From positions 124,001-188,000 of the forward strand of contig VXAA01003384.1 of assembly GCA_013399115.1 (NCBI GenBank): DNA of 64,000 bases. The letters run 5' to 3'. The DNA is from Anseranas semipalmata (Eukaryota > Chordata > Aves > Anseriformes > Anseranatidae). Both the position numbers and the translations under genes were made by a program. This document shows positions 12,493 through 23,045 of this stretch, one piece after another; position 1 is the stretch's first letter; every line of letters starts with the position of its first letter. The notes under the pieces are model-generated. The model saw nothing but the letters and a program-made list of their open reading frames with translations. It ran no database searches and was not told where the DNA came from.

Positions 12493-15400
12493 ATCCGAGA
12501 GCACCACCGCAAAGTCAGGAAGGAGGCCAAAAAACGTGGACGCAAAAAGCCCAAGAAAGATCCCGGAATTCCCAGCGCGGCACCGTTTAAGGAAGCGCTT
12601 CTGCGGGAAGCAGAGCAAAGAAAGCAGAGGGTAAAATGCAGATTGGGGTAAAGAGGGCAAGAACTGGCACCGTGCCTGGCGTCAAGGAAGCTTTGTGCCT
12701 CTCTGTGTGCGCACCCAGAGGTGTACTCACACTAGGCTGTAAATAGTCCCAGTAGACGTGCTTCAGAAAAGTACATTTTTCTATCCACCATTACACAGCC
12801 TGTAACAACTTGCTCTTTTATTTTTTAACCGTGATTTTTCATCGCTATGTGATGAAATCACATGCTGGAAGCGTCATTTCTAGTGTAATCAGAAGGGCCA
12901 GTGACACTTAGATACATAGAGGTCCCATCAGAATGCTGTGAGTTAAGTCTCGGTGCTATGCAATTGTACAAAAGACTTCACAAAATAAGGATCTGCAGTG
13001 TGGAGTAATGGGACATGAAAGCCGCATCCTTTGTCGGTTGTAATGCTGTTTCTGCATGGCTGTTACATTGGGGATTAGCGGATGTATTGCCTCTGCTATT
13101 GAAGCAATTGGAGGCTAATTGGAGGATAGAATGCAAAAAAGTTCCCAATGTCATCTGAACAGCCATGGCTTCTAACTAAGCTGTCTCAGGAATTTTTGTC
13201 AGAAATAAGTAAATGGGGAGAAAAAACAGTCTTCCTTACCGCCTTCCAGTATGTTTTATCTGGCTTGGGTTTTGCTTATTTGCCATCAGCTTGAAGAACT
13301 AAAACAAAAGCAGAAGCTTGCCAGACAGAAAGAACTTGAAAAGAAGAGGAAGCTTGATGCTAAAAAGAATGCAGCCAAAATCGAGGAACAGACAGAGGGA
13401 ACGGTAGGTGTCTGGTGTGATTTTGGTTCTTTGAAGCACATAGAAGCAATAAAGTCATCCTGAAACTACATCTTCATAAGTCATACGTTATGTTACATTC
13501 TCGGGCTGTATATGCACACAAATATAATACACTAATTCTCAGGTAAATCATTCCCTTTCTTCTTTACTTGCATTCAGGAACCCTCTAGCAAATCTGAAGC
13601 AAAGACTAAGAAAGTACTGGATAAAAATTCAAAGAAATCATTTCGCAGTGAGCTTGAGAAGGTAAGGAGCTTCAGTTATTTTTTATAATTTGATGAGAGT
13701 CAGCAATGAAACTACTTGTTATTTTCTTTTTTGCATTACTGTGCAGCAGCCAAAGAGCGTAAAGGTTGTGATAAACTTCAACACTGAAGTAAGTGATTTT
13801 TTTTACAGAAACTATGAGGGCTTCAGTCTTGTCTGGTGTTAGCTACTGCAACATCCAGCATTTTGAGGCATTAGACTTCATGGGCCAATGTCAGTACATA
13901 GTGACTGATCACAGAGCTCTTCTAGTAATGAAGTATTCGTGTCTAAGGATTTCTTGCCTTCAGATGAAAAAGGTGAAAACTGCTTCAGCTTTCTGGTTTG
14001 TAGTTCAGAAGAAAGGAGCTCAAACAAGAACAGACTTATGAAACCTCACTTACCAACCATTCTGTGGTCACTGTTGTAAGCTGCAGCTAACTGTTACAGA
14101 GCTGTTATTGTCAAATTGTCTGTCATCTCGTATTTGAGAGTCTTCTCTCTTTTTTGTTTGTTTGTTTCTAACCTAGGTGGTAGAAGCCTCAGATGTGGTT
14201 TTGGAGGTTCTGGATGCAAGAGATCCAATGGGCTGTCGGTGCCCCCAGCTGGAGCAAGCTATTACTTGCTCTGGAGGAGGCAAAAAGCTATTGTTGGTTC
14301 TGAACAAAATTGGTAAGAAACACACGTTTTCTTGAAGTGTTACTTAGTCACTGGGTGGTTCTGTGGTAGGTGAGCTATGAAGACGATTTTAAAGGAATCT
14401 GAGATTCTGCTGAAGTCATAAGATCCAACTCTGAGCTCGCTGCCTTATGGAAGGGGTCACGTTTCCTCCACCTGTTAGTCTAGTTTGCTAAGAAAACATT
14501 ATAGACAGGTAATTACTCATTAGCCCTTTCCTTTTGCATTAACTTCTGAAGCCATTGGCCAGTCTCCGCCAGACCCGACAGAAGTTAGAGATCTAACTAT
14601 TTTTAACGTTTTTGTGAATGCAGGTAAGGTAGGCAGAGGTCGCAGTGCTAGTACCCACTGAGGCAGCGGTGAGTTTAGCATCAGCAAATCAGCTCAACAG
14701 TTGTGTTGAAATTTTGCTTTGGGAAGTATTTTCTCTCTTCCATTGCTGTATGAAAGAGCCCACATAAAAACAGGTGAAACCAGCTAAAAAGGCTGGTAAT
14801 TACTGGGTTATCAGCAGGGGGGAAAAAAAAGGAAATACCAAGCATGACAGTAAGAGCGAAGGGAACTACGTATTAGAGTAGCGTTTGCAGGCATGATGGG
14901 ATAATCCTTCACATAACACCACTCTTTGTACCATAGAGAGTCTCCTCGCAAGACCCCAGCATTAAAAACCTGATAGAGGGGCCGACAATACAGTTGTGGT
15001 ATGTTCTGCTTGAGGCAGAAAATAAAGACTAAAATTCGTAACGCTGGATGGCTTTGGGGAACTTACCTAATAGTTTACTAGAGCTATGTGTAAAAATAAA
15101 TAAATAAATAACACAATTTTCAGCCAAACGTTTGCTGTAAAGAAACATGCTAAATGGACAAAATACAGCCTGGTTCCTGATTCCACATTACATTTTCTCT
15201 GTGCGGTGATATTTGATGTTCACAAGAGTGAAAGGACTGTGCTCTTTTTTCCAGATTTAGTGCCAAAAGAGAACTTAGAGAAATGGTTGAATTATTTGAA
15301 GAAGGAATTTCCAACAGTTGCTTTTAAATCAGCAACCCTGCTGAAGGACAGGAGTATGGTAAGAGCACTGCAGGCTGTCAAACGTGACTCAGTCGTACAT

Positions 15401-18400
15401 GTTTCCACTTGTATGTGTTGAAACATGCTGGGAAGCAGGAACTCTTGTTCTTTAGAATTCCTTTTTCCTTTGTTTGATTATACTGCTGTGACCAATGGAT
15501 ATGCCTTCACACTTTGACTAAGCTTTGTAATACAGTTGGGGAATTCTTGCTGTTGAAATACATACTGCTATTTGTGTGCAGGATAATGGACTAGAGAGCA
15601 AAGGCATAAGAAGGACAGTGAGGGGAAGAAGATGAGGAATTTCTCATCTTCTGCGTAGGATGGTTGCACCAGTTACATCTGAATTGTTTTGTAGGTAAAC
15701 TGGCGCAGGTTATACTGCGTTCATCCTGACCTCTGCCATCACTAAAGATATCACCTGGCATTATTTCGTGAAGTATATAAAGGAGTGAAGCTCCCTGTGT
15801 CCTAGTCTTAACTCTGTAAAGATGCTAGTTTGAGTTGACGTGTATTAATACATAATGCTTCACATGTCCTAACCCTGGTAACAGCGTAGTCAAATATACC
15901 CTCCTGTGAAATGGTGCAGAAACCCAAACAGAGAGCAGGTTTTGAAATCCTTCAAAAAACTGAACAGTCTCTTGAGTGAACTTGCAGATTAAAGGACTAA
16001 AGGAACGTACATGGTTATTTCATAGTCACACAACAAAACAGTTCCCATTCCTTTTTTTTCCAAGTATTTGATGGTTACTTTTTTACCATCACTTACCTGA
16101 TAGATTCATTGTAGCCAATTTCTTATTAAACTAATTCCATCTGTTTAGAAGAACACAGTAACATCAGCTAATGGAGTATAGGAGTTTGAAATGTTTTGGT
16201 AGATGAATAAATTTAAAAATACGTATTTATCTTCCTAAATAGCTTGCCCATGTTGGTTTTTTTTTTTTCCTCTCTTTGTCTTTGAATCCTGTAGCCGGAG
16301 AGTTTCTCAAGAAGAAGGGGGGCACGGATTGATTTATCAAGAAACACTGAATGTTTTGGAAGTGAATGCCTTTTGAAACTCCTTCAAGAGCATTGCAAGA
16401 CTCAAAACAAAGCTATTCAGGTTGGGTTAGTAGGTAAGAGTTTGGAGAGATGGCAGAAATTTCCTTCTCCTCCCATAAAGCTGTAGTATCCTGTATTACA
16501 AACTAGGTGAAACAACCAACACATGATTTGCTTTTGGGCCTTCTAGTCAGTGTTCTTATTTTCATCTGAGACTCACTGTTGCAGTATTTCAGCTGACAGT
16601 GATGTGTTGCGCTTTCATGCATGTGATATATGTGATCGATGGAAGGCACATTGTTTGAGGCCTTAACTGATAAATCAGCTTAGGGAAAAGAGAAGCGGGT
16701 TACATACCACACAGCCTGCACTGCTTTCTTCCCATCTGATAAGATTTGCAGCATGACATTCAGTGATGTCTTTCATGTCCTTTTTACTGCGAGTGTGAGA
16801 AATGAGGATACAGACTTTGTCTTACTTCTGTAGTGAAGACTTCAGATCCAACTCTGATCTCACACTGAAGTTGTACGCTACCAAAGACACATGGAAGAAG
16901 CAGTTTTGATCATTGTTACATAAGCTGAGTTTTCTTACTTAACTTACAAGGATTTATGTGGTTTTCTTCAGGTTTCCCTAATGTGGGAAAGAGCAGCATA
17001 ATCAACAGTATTAAAAGAGATCGTGTTTGCAATGTTGGGCCAGCAAGAGGCGTTACCAAGTAAGCGGAGTCTGATAAAAGCTGTTCATTGTTGTTCTGAT
17101 TACCTTGAGTTTGTTGCTTGTGTACAATTTCCATGCAGTTGGGGCAGTCAAAGCATGCCTGTGTGCAGTTTTAAATGCACATTTCAATTTGCCAGGATGA
17201 AAGATAACATTCTGTATGATGCAAGTTGTCACAAAAGAATATAGTGCATAAACTTGCTCTTTTTGTGCATTTCGATTCCTGTCCAACACAAAGCATATGA
17301 TGAGAAAGCACTGAAACTGACACTGTATGAAGTGCATTCAGTCCAACGCTGAGCTTTGTGGCTTGCTTCCCTCACCAGTATCAGTCTTTTGCTGGTTGAA
17401 CTATCTTCAAATACTCACAGCACGTTTCTCTCACCGGATAGGTCCATGCAAATTGTGCGTATTGATAAACAGATGAAGATGTTAGACAGTCCAAGTATAG
17501 TTGCAGATCCTGCCAACAGCGCCCTGGCTCTGGCCCTGAGAAGTATCATAGACACTGGAGAATCAGGCTCAGTAGACGTGGTTGCAGCAATGGACGCCAT
17601 TCTAAATCACTCCAGTAAACAGCAGGTGAGTTCCATCACCTTTCTTCAGATTTCTCACTGCATTCAACTCCTCTGTAGCTTTCTTAAGCCAATAACAAAA
17701 GTTCACGTCACTTCAACAAGTTCTGGTAGCTTTTGTGCTGCTTTCTCCTTGCCATACAAAGTGGCAAACTTTGGCTGGTATATCCAGCAGTAAGTGTGAT
17801 CTTTCAGCCTTATATGTGGAAGACAGATGTGCAGCATGCCAGGATCCTGTTTGCCAGTCTGTTTTCCCAATGACTTTACTGATTTAAAAAAACAAACCAC
17901 CTGCTATTAAATATATCATGTGATAATAGTATCACAGAGTGAAAAATGAAGATACTCTGATTGCTTCTTATTATTACACTGAAGACCTCAGATCCAACTC
18001 TGATTTCACTCTAGTTTCAAGTAGATTAACAAAAGCCTAATCCCCATCTAGTTCTCTGATAACTGGTTCTCCCCAAACCAGCATGCTGTCTCTCACCTCT
18101 TGGTAAGGGTGAATAATAGATGAATTTGTTGACAAAGTAGGCATTTTGCTTTGTAATATTTACTCTCATACACAGTAGAAAAGCTGCTCTTTACATACTT
18201 GTTCTTCCTCATTGTTAACCCAATTTGATTTGCTCTCTTCATCCTAAAGCTAGGAGAAAACTGGGTGGTCTTTTTCTGATTGCGCTCTTTTCTTTTGCGC
18301 TAGGTAATGATGTTCTATAGTATCCCAGATTTCAGGAACACTGAAGAGTTTTTAACTTTACTTGCTCAGAAAAGGGGTATGCTGAAGAAGGGAGGTGTTC

Positions 18401-20554
18401 CTGACATAGAGAATATAGCTAAATTACTACTTTGCGACTGGACAGGGTATGTATGCTATCAGTTCTGCTTTATGCTGCTGACCTTTCTGATTTTCACATC
18501 GTTAATCCAGCTGTGATTGTACAGCAGAAGTGTTGAGTCCTGAGAAGTAATTACAGAAAGGAGAGGCTGCTTTTGTTTTTTTTTTCTGCAAAGAAAGCTG
18601 GATTGGCTAACAGATTTAGAGGACGTTATCCCCGGATAATTTTCTGTAGTGAAGTATGCATGGAGAGAGTCAAAGCAAATTACATGTAATCCTCTAGCCA
18701 GTTTGCTGACCTCTGCTCTAAGTTTGGTAGGGGAATTTGCCTTCCTCTCAAATACTATGTCCACGTAGTCCTCTCTTACAGACAGGAAGGGAGCTTGCAA
18801 CAATTTTGTTGGAATCTGTAGAGGTTGCTGTATTCTCCTGAGTGTGGGATGAATGAACTCGGAATCAGTGACTAATTGGGTGTGAATAGGTCGCTTGCTT
18901 AAGTGGTTGGCTGTTTAAGAGTGGGATGTCCATTTAATTATGTTACTGACAACTTCAGAGTCAAATTTAAACAGCTATTTAACTGCTAATCAATTGATGT
19001 TGAATGAGTAGTTACGTTGAGGAGTTTGAGAGGTTTGTGCTGTGGGTTTTATTTTTAAGTATAATGATTTAACCATGTTATCTTTAGTTGTTTTTTAAAG
19101 GTGATATTTTATTTTCACAGAGCTAAAATAAGCTACCACTCACAACCTCCAGGATCTCAGATGCTGCCACCGTACCTTACAGAAGACAAAATAGCTGAAA
19201 TGCAGGAGGGCTTTAATTTAAAGAAGCTAGAAGAAGAAAACAACAACACTGTTCAAGGTAGGACTTATTACTATTCTTACTGTTACCAGTAAGAGCAGTA
19301 GTTGCAGTTTTAATGTGAGATCACACATGCAAATTGGCAAAGGGTTTATATGACAGCTTTGTAAGTACGCAGCAGACATGAAGCTTTAGAGGACAAAATA
19401 GATTCTGATATAACAAAACAGTGGATTTGTGTGCTCTCTTAACACAAGTCACCCCTTCTAGCTCTTAGTTTCTGCTCATCTGACTTAACCCTTCTAAATA
19501 GCCAGTGCTTATGTGCCCTTCGATGTTCTTTTCCCCTAGTTCCTAGTTAGACCAACAAAATGCATTTTTCCTCATTACAACCTACACTCACATCCAAGTT
19601 CTTCACCTCCTAGCAGTTTTTTGTCGATGCCTCAGGGAAAGTTACTCTCTTGGATGATTCGTACTTGTTCTTCCTGCTTATGTAGGAGGGCTATCCTTTT
19701 AATCAGTGGACATTATATCTGGCGCTAACAGTGACTTAAGAGTTTGTTTGTCTTTCCCAGCTTTAAAATACCCTAGTCCAGCAAGCAGCATTGTTTTCCA
19801 ATCAGCTGGCATGGCAAATGGGAAAATAGAGGAAAATAAAGTGGTGGAGGAAGCATCAGAGTGGGAGAATTTGGAAACAAGCAAGGAAGAAGAGGAAGAG
19901 GATTTCATGGAAACTGATGATGATCACGATAGTGTGGAAGAAGAAAAGGATGTCAAAGAGGTAAATCAGGGTTTCATTAGCTTTCTACCTGCTTAGACCC
20001 TGACACCAAGTACCCAGTTAGTATCCTGCTGTAAACTGAGAATGTGCAGGCACTGCAGAGCCTGTGACTGTAATCACAACATCTTTAAGAGATAAGGGTT
20101 GAGCATTTTTGCTTAATTACAAAAACAGCTTTGTTCTAAGTCAGTGTGTTCCTGACCAGCTAGCTATACAAGGGGACATCTATACTATCATCAGTCTCTT
20201 ATATTCCATTTGCATAGGAGCTTTTATTAGCGATGTCTGAGTAAACTCTTATGTCTGACCTCTCCAAACCATCACAGGAAAGCAAAATTCAGATAACCAC
20301 GAAAGCGAAGATTGGAAAACAACAAACAAGACGTGCAAATTCAGATAATCAGAAAGCAGAAAATCAGATAGCAGGTCTGTATAAGAACCCATAGCATAAA
20401 GTATAATCTCTAGTACTCTAGCACTTAACATTTGATTTCACTAACAAATTATTTTCTTTTCTCAGAAAGTGGACATGAGAGTTCACTATCAGTCAGCTTG
20501 GACAACACAGCAGATGAAGATGATGCCTATGATTTTAATACTGACTATGTGTAA
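12493..20554 (+). CDS. GNL3: GNL3 (nucleostemin, nucleolar GTP-binding protein), lacks first exon
   Basis: Nucleolar GTPase of the circularly permuted YlqF/YawG type, involved in pre-rRNA processing and cell proliferation. Exons: 12493-12630, 13290-13403, 13578-13661, 13747-13788, 14177-14312, 15255-15358, 16295-16433, 16972-17059, 17442-17625, 18304-18446, 19121-19257, 19761-19960, 20278-20374, 20466-20554 (stop 20552-20554). Phases are consistent: 564 residues plus the missing first exon, against 549 in human. Order of features: a basic, nucleolar-targeting N-terminus ([19 protein letters not shown]) with a coiled-coil-like stretch; then the permuted G domain with DARDP, the G4 motif NKID spanning the 14312/15255 junction, then G1 GFPNVGKSS in 16972-17059 and a G3-like DSPS; then an acidic tail ending [13 protein letters not shown], which matches the mammalian C-terminus. 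The start codon is lost in the gap. Four introns carry C/D snoRNAs. Confidence 0.97.
14370..14439 (+). ncRNA. SNORD19: SNORD19-type box C/D snoRNA, copy 1 (GNL3 intron)
   Basis: In the intron between the exons ending at 14312 and starting at 15255. Box C-like ATGAAGA at 14377-14383 (one base off RTGATGA), D' CTGA at 14399-14402, guide AGATCCAACT at 14421-14430 directly before box D CTGA at 14431-14434. A short terminal stem is possible (GAGC 14372-14375 with GCTC 14435-14438). The guide pairs perfectly with the conserved 18S rRNA segment AGUUGGAUCU, and the fifth base before box D selects the G known to be 2'-O-methylated (G683 in human numbering). This copy has the weakest stem of the three. 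Which mammalian copy it corresponds to cannot be decided from the guide alone. Confidence 0.84.
16792..16866 (+). ncRNA. SNORD19B: SNORD19-type box C/D snoRNA, copy 2 (GNL3 intron)
   Basis: In the intron 16434-16971. A perfect 9-bp terminal stem (AGTGTGAGA 16792-16800 with TCTCACACT 16858-16866) encloses a box C-like ATGAGGA, a C'-like AGTGAAG, the guide AGATCCAACT and box D CTGA at 16854-16857. The guide is identical to the other two copies, so the same 18S position is the predicted target. It ends about 105 bases before the next exon, within the range usual for intronic C/D snoRNAs. The copy letter is a guess. Confidence 0.92.
17287..17360 (+). ncRNA. SNORD69: SNORD69 box C/D snoRNA (GNL3 intron)
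   Basis: In the intron 17060-17441. Perfect 8-bp terminal stem (CACAAAGC 17287-17294 with GCTTTGTG 17353-17360), consensus box C ATGATGA at 17297-17303, D'-like CTGA at 17311 and 17317, C'-like TATGAAG at 17326-17332, and box D CTGA at 17349-17352. The bases before box D (CAGTCCAACG) can pair with the conserved 28S rRNA segment CGUUGGAUUG with one G-U pair, and the fifth base points at a G. Human SNORD69 also lies in GNL3 and is assigned to 28S G4464. The match of position, host gene and target supports the name. Confidence 0.91.
17936..18012 (+). ncRNA. SNORD19C: SNORD19-type box C/D snoRNA, copy 3 (GNL3 intron)
   Basis: In the intron 17626-18303. Perfect 9-bp terminal stem (AGAGTGAAA 17936-17944 with TTTCACTCT 18004-18012), box C-like ATGAAGA at 17946-17952, box D' CTGA at 17957-17960, C'-like ACTGAAG, guide AGATCCAACT at 17990-17999, and box D CTGA at 18000-18003. 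Same predicted 18S target as the other copies. The stem sequence differs from copy 2 while pairing is kept. The copy letter is a guess. Confidence 0.92.
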
Positions 20555-20917
20555 TGAGATATGTGAAGACATGGCTTGTAGACTATTACTGGCTTTCAGA
20601 GCAGTCAAATACTTCAGTTACAGGAGCTGGAGGAATGCTGCATACCAGAGCTGCTGCAAAGATTCACAATTACTGTGTCAAATAATGTATATAATATTGT
20701 GTATCTCTAGATAATTCCAGGTTTTGTACAGTTCTAGGAAACTGACTGTATTCAGCTTTAAGTCCTTTGCTTTAATTCCTGTTTAAAAAAAAAAAAAAAA
20801 CTATTTTAAATCTAATATTAGACTGTGTTAGACTGTTCTTTGTGCCTCGTAAAAAGATGTTTCAAAAGGATAAACCCTATGTTGTTTTCCTTGAAAAACG
20901 ATGGTCACATTCGAGCA

Positions 20918-20923
20918 ATTAAA
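20918..20923 (+). terminator. GNL3: Candidate GNL3 poly(A) signal ATTAAA
   Basis: Common variant hexamer 364 bases past the GNL3 stop codon. AATAAA at 21874-21879 is an alternative for a longer 3' UTR. Neither can be confirmed from sequence alone. Confidence 0.4.
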
Positions 20924-22612
20924 TTTCAAGGTAATTTTTCATCCTCCCTTCATAAAATGTTAATCGTTTTGCCTAGAAATTACAGAGACTGAACCTCTAG
21001 AGTGTGACTCAAGTAAGTTTTCAGTATTTTTCAAGAACTATAGCACTTTCGCAGGTAAAGGCTGGTTAGAAAATACTTCAGCTTTTCAGTTAGAAAATAT
21101 TTCAGCTAGACGTAAGGTGTTTTATCTAAGCACTGCTCTGTATGTTCACTAGCTTCACTGGGAGAGGTAACTGGGATTATGGTAACAGTAATCTGTCTTC
21201 ACTGGGGAAAAAAGTTCCTTGTTCCTGTGGTGCTCTTGAACAAAAGACGTATTTCCCGATGGAAATACAGTAACAACTGGTAACTGTAAAGCAAAGCATG
21301 TTCCTCTGTGCTATAAGGATGCGTTACTGCACTCAGCCTGTAGAGAAGAGAATAGGAGTAGAGAATTACCATTTAAGTGCACTGAAAGAGGTAGTGGATA
21401 TATTTTCTTTAAATGTATGTTGAGGCATGGATGCCTCCTAAGCATCCTCAAAAAGTATCAAGCACGGATACAAACACAGGCAGTTTATCTAAGCCCATTA
21501 AAATAACCATTGGTCATTGGAATTAAGTCAGTGACAGCTGGTCTAGTACAATCTTTCAGTTTGGTAACTGAACTCATCTCATTATGCCTAGCCACTTCAG
21601 TGACAGGAATGGTTCTTTTTCATAAGTAGCCAGGAAAAAAAAGGAACAGACAAACCAGAGAGCAGCATCCATGACAGACCCAGAACTATAGACAGTGTAT
21701 GTAATGAGAAGTTGGAAATCCTTTTAAATTATGAAGCAGTACTAAAACCATACTCATACACATAAGTGAGCCCTTTACCTCTGCTGCTCTGTATCTCAGA
21801 CCATGAAACATGGAGCCAGTCACTGCCTAAGTCTTTTGTCTATATATCTTATACTTGTTCACTAATATTACTGAATAAAAATGAGAACCTGAGTTCAAAC
21901 CTGTATTACGTTGAATACTAGGCACACTAGCTGCTGGAATATATTAACTAATAGTAATCAACATCCAAACATAACACCACAGCAATTTAAAAAGAAAAAG
22001 AAACCTACTTAACTCCAGAAAAGCCGATGGGCAGCTGGCTGCCAATGGTCACAGCAATCTCACTTGATGAACGCAGAGGGTCAGACCAAGAAGGGCACAG
22101 CAGGAGAAACTTCTATGGCAGAGCCATGCTCACTTGAGAGAAAGAACTATGAGGAACTTCTTAACAATAAGAACATTGATCTGTGTTTCATACAGCCTGA
22201 TCCCAAACATAAATACTTTGCATACTTTTAGAATGACATTGCCTTCTCAAAGGTGACATCAATTGACTTTGACTTCAATCAGTTAGTTAACACTGTATTT
22301 AAGTAAAAAGGAAACATACTTCATATAGCAGATCAAGACAAGAATTATATTGCCATTTACCTGAGGTTTGATTCAACGTGTTAACGTTAGCTTTTATTTT
22401 TGAACATTTTCTCCACCACTTTACAGAAAATATTTTAGTGTTCACTGACAGTTAAAACCACTTTGCATAGTGAAATAATACTTGAGACACTCATCTTTCA
22501 AAAATCAAGATTCAATTTTGCAGAATTGTGCAAGAAAGGCTTACACAGAAATGGTTGGGAGCAGTTTTCATGTAAGAAAGGACTGTTGATGAAACTATTT
22601 CACAGGATAAGA

Positions 22613-22632
22613 AACAACAACAACAACAACAA
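22613..22632. repeat. (AAC)n microsatellite
   Basis: Six to seven tandem AAC units in the GNL3-GLT8D1 intergenic region. Confidence 0.9.
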
Positions 22633-22732
22633 AAGAGAACAAATACCAAGCAGCTCTTAATTACAGTACACTCCTGTGCAAGACTTGTATGGTGCAAGCT
22701 CCAGCTGAAGTTCTGTCTTGGTTCTGGAAATG

Positions 22733-22738
22733 TTTATT
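22733..22738 (-). terminator. GLT8D1: Candidate GLT8D1 poly(A) signal AATAAA
   Basis: Canonical hexamer on the minus strand about 310 bases past the GLT8D1 stop codon. A second one lies at 22393-22398. Confidence 0.45.
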
Positions 22739-23045
22739 TCCATAACTGACAAAATGATCCCCCCTTGAAGACTTGTAGTGAAGAGCAGAAGAATGTACCA
22801 CAGACCAATGACCTAACAGAAGTGCTAGCTTTGCGTTCTGCTGGAGTAGCATCTTCAGTCACACAAGTGAGGTGAGCCTCCTTTGGAACAGCGCATTTTG
22901 GAACTGCACCACTGCCCCTGAGTAAGTGCATCTCCCTGTGCTGCAGGAGGCAAGGACTGCTCTGTAATACAAAGTTGACTTAAAACAAAATCCGCTTGGC
23001 TCCAGAAGTTTCCTGAGAAAATGCCATCAGTTATTAAAATTTACT

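Larger units (their letters stand above)
20555..23045. other. Convergent 3' ends of GNL3 and GLT8D1
   Basis: The two genes end facing each other here. On the plus strand, possible GNL3 poly(A) signals are ATTAAA at 20918-20923 and AATAAA at 21874-21879. On the minus strand, AATAAA for GLT8D1 is read from TTTATT at 22733-22738 and 22393-22398. A poly-A run at 20786-20801 and an AAC microsatellite at 22613-22632 are present. I see no further exon or RNA gene. Confidence 0.6.

Noticed and set aside
12846..12890. GTGATGA motif in the first visible GNL3 intron as a further C/D snoRNA
   Set aside because: No CTGA box D at a suitable distance and no terminal stem around it.
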